In this document: piece after piece, positions 33,010 through 40,166 of the stretch
Numbering within the stretch: the stretch's first letter is position 1
How the letters are laid out: each line of letters opens with the position of its first letter
Assembly: GCA_900545515.1 (NCBI GenBank)
Contig: UQZA01000006.1
Location: forward strand, 1 to 64,000
Source: an uncultured Eubacteriales bacterium
GTDB taxonomy: Bacteria; Bacillota; Clostridia; Oscillospirales; Oscillospiraceae
DNA length: 64,000 nucleotides
Reading direction: 5' to 3'
The notes under the pieces: model-generated
Database searches by the model: none
The model's input: only the letters and a program-made list of their open reading frames with translations
What the model was told of the DNA's origin: nothing
Program-made: the position numbers and the translations under genes

Positions 33010-34851
33010 CTATTCCACCGTGACCGATTTGGCCAGGTTCCGGGGCTTATCTACATCACACCCCCGGGCCAGGGCAACATAATAGGCAAAAAGCTGCAGA
33101 GGAATCACATTCAGGCTGGGCTGCAGCAGAGGATGGGTCGCCGGAACAGAGAAAACATGATCGGCGGTTTTCTCCGCCTCCTGAGCCATGGATTCCAAGG
33201 TCAGGCACAGGACGTCCGCCCCCCGGGCCTTCACCTCTTTGACATTGGACATGGTCTTGTCAAACAGGGTTGGGATGGTGGCCACTGCCACCACCAGAGT
33301 GCCCCGCTCAATGAGGGAGATGGGCCCATGCTTCAGCTCTCCGGCAGCATAAGCCTCGGAATGGATGTAAGCAATTTCCTTCAGTTTCAGACTCCCCTCC
33401 AGGCAGGTGGCGCTGTCCAGATTCCGGCCAATGTAAAAAACGTCATGGTCTCCAAAGAGGCTGGCAGCGTATTGCTGAGCCATGGAGATTCGCTCCGGCG
33501 TCAGGGTTCTGGTCACCAGCTCCGGCAGCTCCACCAGGGCGTGCAGGAGCTCGTCGTGCTCCTCCTGAGGCAGGGTACCCAGTTGCTCCGAAATATGCAG
33601 CGCCAGAAGATCTATCACAGCCAGTTGGGTGGAGTAGGCCTTGGTGGTAGCCACAGCGATCTCCGGGCCGGCCCAGGTATAGATCACCTGATCGGCAGCC
33701 TTGGCAATGGCGCTTCCCACCACATTCACAATGGCCAACGTCCGGGCGCCCCGCCGTTTGGCCTCCCGCAGGGCAGCCAGGGTATCCGCCGTCTCGCCGG
33801 ACTGGCTGATGATTACAACCAGAGTCTTACTGCACAGCACCGGATCGGCATAGCGGAACTCGGAAGCCTGAATGGGCTCCACAGGAATCCGGCAGATCCG
33901 TTCCAGAATGTATTTCCCCAGGCAGCCCACGTAGTGGGCCGAGCCGCAGGCCACGATGTAAATGCGCTTCAGCCCCTCCAAGTATTCCCGGGACAGCTGA
34001 ACATCATCCAGTACCACCCGCCCCTTTTGAACCCGGGGGCTGATGGTGTCCCGCAGGGCCCGGGGCTGCTCGTGAATCTCCTTCAGCATGAAGTGGGGGT
34101 AGCCGCCCCGCTCCGCGTCAGAGAGCTCCCAGGTGATTTTCTCCGGCTTTTTCTCCACCTGTTCTCCCAGGGCGTTGTAAAACGTCACACCACTGGCCGT
34201 GAAGACCGCCATATCCCCCTCATCCAGGTAGGCCACCTGGCGGGTATACTTTAAAATGGCCGGCACATCGGAGGCAATGAAGTTCTCCCCTTCCCCAAAG
34301 CCAAAGATGAGCGGGGAATCCTTTTTGGCTGCTATAATTTGACCCGGTTCATCCCGGCACACAATGCCCAGGGCATAGCTGCCCTCCAGCCGGGCCACTG
34401 CCATGCGGACCGCTTCCAACAAATCTCCCTGTTCCTCATAAAGACGGGCAATCAGATTGGAAACCACCTCCGTATCCGTATCGGAGCAAAACGAAACGCC
34501 CTCCTTCGTCAGCCGCTCCCGGAGCTCCAAATAGTTTTCAATGATGCCATTGTGCACCACGGCGATCTTTCCATTCTGGGACAGATGGGGATGGGAGTTT
34601 TCATCGGATGGCGCGCCGTGGGTAGCCCACCGGGTGTGACCAACGCCCACCAGCCCGGGCAAACCGGCGCCCGCCTGAATCTTCTCGCTGAGTATTTGCA
34701 AGCGGCCCCTGCTCTTGGCCACCTCCAGCCCTTCGGGACCTTGGATGCAGACTCCGGCGGAGTCGTAGCCCCGGTATTCCAGCTTGGATAAGCCGTCCAG
34801 AAGAAGGGGGGCAGCCTGCCGGTAACCAGCGTAACCAACTATTCCACACAT
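33010..34851 (-). CDS. glmS: Glucosamine-6-phosphate synthase (isomerising)
   Basis: 613 residues. Catalytic Cys2 after the initiator Met (MCGIVGYAGYRQAAPLLL) starts the glutaminase domain; the two SIS domains follow, with CGSAHYVG and SQSGETADTLAAL binding the sugar phosphate. It makes glucosamine 6-phosphate from fructose 6-phosphate and glutamine for cell-wall precursors. GGAGG nine bases before the ATG sets the start; Cys2 requires it. The leader is only about 70 bases, with no room for a glmS ribozyme. Confidence 0.96.
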   Translation of the reverse strand: MCGIVGYAGYRQAAPLLLDGLSKLEYRGYDSAGVCIQGPEGLEVAKSRGRLQILSEKIQAGAGLPGLVGVGHTRWATHGAPSDENSHPHLSQNGKIAVVHNGIIENYLELRERLTKEGVSFCSDTDTEVVSNLIARLYEEQGDLLEAVRMAVARLEGSYALGIVCRDEPGQIIAAKKDSPLIFGFGEGENFIASDVPAILKYTRQVAYLDEGDMAVFTASGVTFYNALGEQVEKKPEKITWELSDAERGGYPHFMLKEIHEQPRALRDTISPRVQKGRVVLDDVQLSREYLEGLKRIYIVACGSAHYVGCLGKYILERICRIPVEPIQASEFRYADPVLCSKTLVVIISQSGETADTLAALREAKRRGARTLAIVNVVGSAIAKAADQVIYTWAGPEIAVATTKAYSTQLAVIDLLALHISEQLGTLPQEEHDELLHALVELPELVTRTLTPERISMAQQYAASLFGDHDVFYIGRNLDSATCLEGSLKLKEIAYIHSEAYAAGELKHGPISLIERGTLVVAVATIPTLFDKTMSNVKEVKARGADVLCLTLESMAQEAEKTADHVFSVPATHPLLQPSLNVIPLQLFAYYVALARGCDVDKPRNLAKSVTVE

Positions 34852-34920
34852 ATACGGTGACCTCCAGAAATCAAAGTGGACCGGCCGGGTTGTTTTTCCC
34901 CACGCACAGCCGGTATGTGC

Positions 34921-34950
34921 ATTATACAACTATCTGTGTGCAAAAATCAA
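34921..34950 (-). promoter_or_regulatory. glmS promoter
   Basis: Minus strand: TTGATT (34945-34950), 18-base spacer, TATAAT (34921-34926). Confidence 0.7.
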
Positions 34951-35009
34951 CTCCTATTTGGATTTTTTTACACGGCTTGCGGAAAAAGCCCTCCGCAGGC
35001 CGTGTATCT

Positions 35010-35897
35010 CTAGAAAAATGTCGTTTGTGCAGGAAAAAGCGCGGATAAATGCTTCAATTGGGACATTCCCACCGCTGTGGCCCCCCGCTCTATGAGGGCC
35101 TGTGCCCCCGGCGAGCCGTCGTCAAAGAAAAACACCGGACTCCATCCCCTCCGCAGGTTTTCCTCCGTCCCGTTCCATGTACCGCCAAACCCCGGGGACG
35201 TCTGGGCAACCAGGGTCTTCTCCCCCAGGATATGAATGATCCGGTTGCGGGATAGGGCCCGTGCCGGAGAAAAGGGCAGATCGAAGCTATCCTCCCAGCA
35301 CAGAAGCAAATTGGGGACAGGCGGCGCGCCCTGGGGTGCCGCTAAGACGGCAATCACCCGGCCGCCAGCGGCCAGGCAGGCCTCCTGCCCTTCCCGGTCC
35401 GTCCCCCGGGCTCCCCCTGACACCAGGGTATAGCCCTGACGGGCCATTTCCTCTCCTGCCCTTCGGGCAAAGGCCCTGGCTTCTCCCTTCAGCTCCCGGC
35501 TGCCCACCAGGGAGAGGCAGGGCGTCTGCAGCAAGCTCAGGTCCCCGGCAAACCACAAAGCTGCCGGGGCCCGGTCCCCCAGAGCTGCTGTCAGGCGGGC
35601 AGGGTACCGGGGACTCACAGGGGTGAGACAGCGCAAGCCCCGCTTTTCACCCCGGCGGAGATAGGCTGCCAGCCGGTCCTCCTCCCCCAAAAGCGCCACC
35701 ACGTGAGCCGCCTCCGGTTCGGTGCAGCCCAGGGCCCGGAGATGGGACTCCGTCAGCTCCTCCCCCCCGTGCCCCGGCATAGGGCTTAAGCGCACCCGCT
35801 TGGCCAGGCGCTGCAGCTGCGGCCCGGTGAGAGGATGCCGGACCGGATCTCCCAGCCGGGAGCCCAGTAGGAGGAATCCCGCCTCCCGGGGATTCAC
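35010..35897 (-). CDS. dprA: DNA-processing protein DprA/Smf
   Basis: 295 residues. The Rossmann-like DprA domain has LVGSRELKGEA (usual GSR motif), LVSGGARGTDREG and LSRNRIIHILG (the SxRNRII signature). DprA loads RecA on incoming single-stranded DNA in natural transformation. The N-terminal 90 residues look like the helical Smf lead-in; I see no C-terminal winged helix, so it is a shortened form. GTG start overlapping the helicase stop by 4 bases, an unusual partner for dprA, which normally precedes topA. Confidence 0.87.
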   Translation of the reverse strand: MNPREAGFLLLGSRLGDPVRHPLTGPQLQRLAKRVRLSPMPGHGGEELTESHLRALGCTEPEAAHVVALLGEEDRLAAYLRRGEKRGLRCLTPVSPRYPARLTAALGDRAPAALWFAGDLSLLQTPCLSLVGSRELKGEARAFARRAGEEMARQGYTLVSGGARGTDREGQEACLAAGGRVIAVLAAPQGAPPVPNLLLCWEDSFDLPFSPARALSRNRIIHILGEKTLVAQTSPGFGGTWNGTEENLRRGWSPVFFFDDGSPGAQALIERGATAVGMSQLKHLSALFPAQTTFF

Positions 35898-37081
35898 CGG
35901 AACCGCTTCCGGATCACAGGGGCCTTCACCACTTCCTCCATGAGGGTCCCGTCCTCCCCCAGAAGCATGGGGCGAATGGTAAAATTAGAATACTTGGCAA
36001 TTTCATCCAGCTTTGCCTTCTCCGGGAAGTTCCCTATGATAGAATATGCCTTCCCCTTCCGTTTTGCCCGCCCGGTCCGGCCAATGCGGTGGATGTAATA
36101 TTCATTCTCCTCCGGAACCTCGTAGTTGATGACGCAATCCACGTCATCCACGTCGATGCCCCGGGAAGCCACATCGGTAGCAATGAGGATGGGCAGCTCC
36201 CCCCTGTGGAACTTCTGCATGGTCCGCTCCCGAAGGGACTGCTTGATGTCCCCGTGGATGCACTCCGCATTGGCGCCGGCCCGCTGAAAGTCATCACAAA
36301 GGCGCTGGCACATGTGCTTGGTGTTGCAGAAGATCATCACCCGCTCAAAGCCCTGGGTCCGGATGAGGCGCAGGGTGGTCTCCGCCTTGGACATGGGCGT
36401 GGTGGTAATGGAGTACTGATCAATGTCCGGCCGGTCGTCCAGCTTGGGCTCCACGGTGATCTCCACCTCGTCCCTCTGGTACATCCAGCTGACGGTCATC
36501 ACCTCCTGGGAGATGGTGGCAGAGAACAGGCCCAGATTCTTCCGGTTTTTTACCTTCTCCACAATCCGGGTCACGTCCTTGAAAAAGCCCATGTCCAGCA
36601 TTCGGTCCGCCTCGTCCAGAATGATGGTCTGCACTTTGTCAAAGCGAATGTTCTTCCGGTTGTAATGATCCATCAGCCGGCCCGGCGTAGCCACCACAAT
36701 CTGGGGCTTCTTCTCCAGGGCCTTGGCCTGGGTGACCAGGGATGCGCCGCCGTAGAGCACCGTGACCCGGATGCCGGTATAAAACGCCAGAAGACTGCGC
36801 AGCTCGTCACAAATCTGAATGGCCAGCTCCCGGGTGGGAGCCAGGATAAGCCCCTGCACATCGCTGCTTTCCGGGTTCACATGCTCAATCATGGGAATGC
36901 CAAAGGCGAAGGTTTTGCCGGTGCCCGTAGGCGCCTTGGCAATCACATCCTTCCAGGCTAAAAGCGGCGGAATGGCCTCCCGTTGAACTGAGGTGGGATA
37001 TCCATACCCCTTCTTCTCCAGCGCCTTCCGCATAGCCTCTGAAAGCCCCAAATCCTGAAATGTCATTGCTGTTTCTGCCAT
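35894..37081 (-). CDS. DEAD-box ATP-dependent RNA helicase
   Basis: 395 residues, a minimal helicase core. Motifs: Q motif GYGYPTSVQREAIP, APTGTGKT (I), PTRELA (Ia), DEAD in ILDEADRMLDMGF (II), SAT (III), ATDVASRGID (V) and HRIGRTGR (VI). No C-terminal RNA-binding extension, so it is shorter than CshA or DeaD and closer to RhlE/CshB-like cores. Such enzymes remodel ribosome-assembly or mRNA-decay complexes. AAAGGAA nine bases before ATG. The gene overlaps dprA, which it is likely co-transcribed with. Confidence 0.93.
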   Translation of the reverse strand: MAETAMTFQDLGLSEAMRKALEKKGYGYPTSVQREAIPPLLAWKDVIAKAPTGTGKTFAFGIPMIEHVNPESSDVQGLILAPTRELAIQICDELRSLLAFYTGIRVTVLYGGASLVTQAKALEKKPQIVVATPGRLMDHYNRKNIRFDKVQTIILDEADRMLDMGFFKDVTRIVEKVKNRKNLGLFSATISQEVMTVSWMYQRDEVEITVEPKLDDRPDIDQYSITTTPMSKAETTLRLIRTQGFERVMIFCNTKHMCQRLCDDFQRAGANAECIHGDIKQSLRERTMQKFHRGELPILIATDVASRGIDVDDVDCVINYEVPEENEYYIHRIGRTGRAKRKGKAYSIIGNFPEKAKLDEIAKYSNFTIRPMLLGEDGTLMEEVVKAPVIRKRFR

Positions 37082-37189
37082 TTGTCTCGTTCCTTTGTTT
37101 AAAATGAGTTTCCATTGAAGCCAGTATATCAGATATGTCCCCGTTTTTCAACTCATTGCAGCGTTTTCCACAGGGCGACGGCATTTCCT

Positions 37190-37420
37190 TTTTACAGACC
37201 GGTAGTACCGTGCAACGCTTATTAATTGCACATTTTCTGGCTGACGGATCTGCCAAAGGCCCCTAGGGGCGCACCGTGGGCGCCTGGGTCAGCTGTTGGA
37301 CCCGGAACCGGCTGAGCAGCAAGGCCCCCCTGGTTGTAGGGCGCTGCCGCGCCAGGGATGGGTGAGTAACTTGGACCCAGAGGAAGGAAATGCCGCTGCC
37401 CTGCTTAAAAGCAGATCCCC
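37190..37420 (+). ncRNA. Candidate structured non-coding RNA
   Basis: A 230-base GC-rich stretch with no open frame of note between the divergent helicase and DUF4190 genes. It has several local pairings: the palindrome GCCCCTAGGGGC (about 37259-37270), CTGGGTC with GACCCGG, GGCGC with GCGCC in a tetraloop, and CTGCTTAAAAGCAG at the end. The density of pairing and the sharp edge at the DUF4190 promoter suggest an RNA or cis element; strand and family are unknown. Confidence 0.35.
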
Positions 37421-37422
37421 AG

Positions 37423-37450
37423 TTGACAAATTCTGCGAATATGGTACAAT
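37423..37450 (+). promoter_or_regulatory. Promoter of the DUF4190 gene
   Basis: TTGACA (37423-37428), 16-base spacer, TACAAT (37445-37450). Confidence 0.75.
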
Positions 37451-37500
37451 GATGTTGCAGATTGTATCTGCCATATCAAGAGAGAGAAGGGAGATTACTT

Positions 37501-37791
37501 ATGGAAAACAACAACGCGAAGGGCTATTCCATCGCCGCTTTGGTCTGTGGAATTCTTGGCATTGTGGGCAGCTTCATTCCCTGGGTGTGCTACTTCACCT
37601 TTGTCCTGGCCATCTTGGGCATCGTCTTTGGTGTCAAGGGCCGGAAGCTGGCACAGCCGGATCAGAAGGGGCTGGCTACCGCCGGCTTTGTCCTGGGCAT
37701 CATCGGCACGGCGATCGGCGCTCTGGGCATTGTCTGCATCGTTTGCGCCGCCGGTGTGGCCGGTGCTGTGGGAACCGGTTTGCTGAGCTAA
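37501..37791 (+). CDS. DUF4190 small membrane protein
   Basis: 96 residues, three hydrophobic segments rich in Gly and Ala: SIAALVCGILGIVGSFIPW, VCYFTFVLAILGIVFGV and FVLGIIGTAIGALGIVC, separated by GRKLAQPDQKG. This tandem helix pair around a G-x-x-x-A pattern is the DUF4190 signature. Start at MENNNAKG with GAAGGGAG upstream. Own promoter and a strong terminator make it a single-gene unit. Function unknown; membrane location is clear. Confidence 0.8.
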   Translation: MENNNAKGYSIAALVCGILGIVGSFIPWVCYFTFVLAILGIVFGVKGRKLAQPDQKGLATAGFVLGIIGTAIGALGIVCIVCAAGVAGAVGTGLLS

Positions 37792-37803
37792 ACCATGTGG
37801 ACA

Positions 37804-37854
37804 CAGGGGGTGGGGCTGCCTCAACGGGAGGAGCCGCCACCCCCTGTTCTTTTG
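37804..37854 (+). terminator. Terminator after the DUF4190 gene
   Basis: CAGGGGGTGG (37804-37813) pairs with CCACCCCCTG (37837-37846), with further pairing inside, followed by TTCTTTT. It lies ahead of the Lgt-like gene, which therefore may need read-through or its own promoter. Confidence 0.8.
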
Positions 37855-37878
37855 GATTTTGATTATGGGAGGTACCTC

Positions 37879-38640
37879 ATGATTCCTTCTTTTCCCCTTC
37901 TGGGCCGGACCTTCACCATTTACCCTCTGATGGCCCTGGTGGGCATGTTCGCCTCCGGCATTTACGTCTGCCGGTCCGCCAAGCGCGCCGGGCAAAATGA
38001 GGACGATATGATCGTGCTGCTGCTGGTTTCCAGCCTGGGTGTTTTTCTGGGGATGCACCTGCTCTACGGGCTGGTAGGCATATCCCAGTGGCCCCAGCTC
38101 CTGGCTCAGATCCACTCCCCCGCCTCCTTCTTCCAGGTAATGGCCACCATCTGGGGTGGCTCCGTATTTTACGGCGGCCTTCTGGGGGGCATCCTGGCGG
38201 GCGCTGTATACCTGCGCCGGAAGGGGCGGCCCTTGGACCTTTGGGCCAGCCTGACAGCCCCGGCCATCCCCCTCTTTCATGTTTTTGGCCGGGTCGGATG
38301 CTTCCTGGGCGGATGCTGCTATGGCCTTCCCTCTGCCTGGGGCTTTGTCTACCGGTACAGCCCTGTGGCAGAGGCCAATGGCGTCTCCCGCTTCCCCGTG
38401 CAGCTGGTGGAAGCGGCCTGGAATCTGGTTCTGTTTCTGCTCCTGGCCCGGCTCCAGCGGCGGGGCAGGGACCGGCTGCTGCCTCTGTATCTGGCCCTAT
38501 ACGCCCCTGCCCGGTTCCTGCTGGAATTTCTCCGCGGGGATGCCTACCGGGGCATTTTCCTGGGGTTGTCCACCTCCCAGTGGATCAGCCTGTTCCTCTT
38601 CCCCGCCGCTCTGTATGCCCTGCTTCGCCCCAGGAATTAA
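37879..38640 (+). CDS. Lgt-like prolipoprotein diacylglyceryl transferase family protein
   Basis: 253 residues, six to seven membrane helices. Lgt moves diacylglycerol from phosphatidylglycerol onto the cysteine of lipoprotein precursors. The signature loop, normally GRxGNFxNxE, reads here GRVGCFLGGCCYG, so the conserved Asn and the following Asn/Glu are replaced by Cys and Gly. This places it in a divergent Lgt-like subgroup seen in Clostridia; whether it makes lipoproteins or acts on another acceptor is open. Downstream FLLEFLRGDAYRG keeps an Arg-containing Lgt-like segment. GGGAGG seven bases before ATG; upstream codons in frame overlap the terminator and are not used. Confidence 0.75.
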   Translation: MIPSFPLLGRTFTIYPLMALVGMFASGIYVCRSAKRAGQNEDDMIVLLLVSSLGVFLGMHLLYGLVGISQWPQLLAQIHSPASFFQVMATIWGGSVFYGGLLGGILAGAVYLRRKGRPLDLWASLTAPAIPLFHVFGRVGCFLGGCCYGLPSAWGFVYRYSPVAEANGVSRFPVQLVEAAWNLVLFLLLARLQRRGRDRLLPLYLALYAPARFLLEFLRGDAYRGIFLGLSTSQWISLFLFPAALYALLRPRN

Positions 38641-38730
38641 CAAAGATTTCACACCCGCCCCTTTTCCTCCCTGGGGATTTGTGGTATACTGAGGGTCAAA
38701 AGCCAGAAAATTTGCAGGAGGAACCATTCT

Positions 38731-39390
38731 TTGCTGACCTACGATGAAGTAACCCAAAGCGAGGCCATACGCACCTACATCACCCGGGCGGACCAATCCC
38801 TGGCCGCCCTGGGCTATACAGAGCACAGCTTTGCCCACGTGATGCACGTGGCGGAAACGGCAAAATACATCTTGGAGACCTTGGACTTCCCGCCCCGCAC
38901 GGTGGAGCTGGCCCGGATTGCCGGGTATCTCCATGACATCGGCAACCTGGTCAACCGGGTGGATCACTCCCAGTCCGGGGCCGTCATGGCCTGGAGCATC
39001 CTCAACGACATGGGCTGCGACCCGGCGGAGATTGCCACCATCGTCACTGCCATTGGCAACCACGACGAGGGCAACGGCGTTCCCGTAAATGAAGTGGCCG
39101 CCGCCCTCATCCTGGCAGACAAAGCCGACGTGCGGCGGAGCCGGGTGCGCAACACCGACACCACCACCTTCGACATTCACGACCGGGTGAACTACTCTGT
39201 GAAAAAATCCCAGCTAAAAATCAACGAGGACCGGACCCTTGTCAAGCTGAAGCTGACGGTAGACACCAAATATGGCTCTGTCATGGATTATTTTGAGATC
39301 TTTATGCAGCGTATGATCCTCTGCCGGAAGGCCGCCGAACGGCTGGGCTTACAGTTTAAGCTGATGATCAATGAACAGCAGCTCATTTAA
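38731..39390 (+). CDS. HD-domain phosphohydrolase
   Basis: 219 residues. HD metal ligands are visible: EHSFAHVMHV (His), YLHDIGN (His-Asp), then VTAIGNHDE (His) and ILADKADV (Asp). Close in pattern to small HD proteins that hydrolyse nucleotides or cyclic dinucleotides, but substrate unknown. TTG start, supported by GCAGGAGG nine bases upstream; a TATACT box at 38685-38690 may be its promoter. The C-terminal 80 residues have strand-like character and are not HD. Confidence 0.8.
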   Translation: MLTYDEVTQSEAIRTYITRADQSLAALGYTEHSFAHVMHVAETAKYILETLDFPPRTVELARIAGYLHDIGNLVNRVDHSQSGAVMAWSILNDMGCDPAEIATIVTAIGNHDEGNGVPVNEVAAALILADKADVRRSRVRNTDTTTFDIHDRVNYSVKKSQLKINEDRTLVKLKLTVDTKYGSVMDYFEIFMQRMILCRKAAERLGLQFKLMINEQQLI

Positions 39391-39458
39391 GTCTGTGGAA
39401 ACAACTCTGGGAGGCTTTCATGCGCGTAGCGCACGGGACTGCGTTGGGAGGTTGATCT

Positions 39459-40106
39459 GTGAAAACCTGTCATATTTTCTGCGCCGCCGAATTTGAGGGG
39501 CTGTTGGAGCGCCCCGCCCCAGGCGATTGGATTCTAGCCGCCGATGGCGGCCTGCGGCATCTCCAGGCCCTGGCTCTGGAGCCCACCGGCATTCTGGGGG
39601 ATTTTGACTCCCTGGGCTACACGCCCCAGGGGCCCCAAGTAGACCGCTTTCCCGTGGAGAAGGATGATACCGACTCCATGCTGGCAGTAAAGGCTGGCCT
39701 CCGGGCCGGCTTCCGCCGGTTTCTCCTCTATGGGGCGCTGGATGGGCCACGGCTGGATCATACCGTAGCCAATTTTCAGCTCCTGCACTATCTGACGGAC
39801 CAGGACGCCCACGGCTATCTGGTGGGCAGCGCTTATCTGGCCACCGTCCTGGCCCCGGGGCTCCTCCGGTTTTCCCGGGAGGCCCGAGGCATTCTCTCTG
39901 TGTTTTGCTCCGGAGCGGACGCTGCCGGAGTCACCCTCCGGGGCCTGCAGTATCCCCTGGAGAATGCCGTGCTCACCCCCGGGTTCCCCCTGGGTGTGAG
40001 CAACCACTTTTTGGGCTGCCCGGCCCAGGTCTCCCTGACGCACGGGCGCCTGCTGCTCCTGTGGGACCGGTCCAACGGCCTGCCGGAGCGGAGAATCACG
40101 GGGTAA
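39459..40106 (+). CDS. thiN: Thiamine diphosphokinase
   Basis: 215 residues. Motifs of thiamin pyrophosphokinase: ILAADGGLRHL, GILGDFDSLG, EKDDTDSMLAV, and GALDGPRLDH. It transfers pyrophosphate from ATP to thiamine. In Gram-positives it usually follows rpe-rsgA genes; here it follows an HD protein. GTG start with GGGAGG eight bases upstream. The C-terminal SNHFLGCPAQVSLTHG is the family's second domain. Confidence 0.92.
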   Translation: MKTCHIFCAAEFEGLLERPAPGDWILAADGGLRHLQALALEPTGILGDFDSLGYTPQGPQVDRFPVEKDDTDSMLAVKAGLRAGFRRFLLYGALDGPRLDHTVANFQLLHYLTDQDAHGYLVGSAYLATVLAPGLLRFSREARGILSVFCSGADAAGVTLRGLQYPLENAVLTPGFPLGVSNHFLGCPAQVSLTHGRLLLLWDRSNGLPERRITG

Positions 40107-40166
40107 TGGGCGCCCCTTTTCACCCAAATTCAACAGCAAGGAGCACAGGCCCCCAGGCCGGCCGCC

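Noticed and set aside
34852..35009. glmS ribozyme ahead of glmS
   Set aside because: Promoter and ATG are only about 70 bases apart and no ribozyme core is visible; regulation must differ.
37355..37372. 16S rRNA-like GGGTGAGTAAC
   Set aside because: Only about 12 bases match; the flanks do not resemble rRNA.
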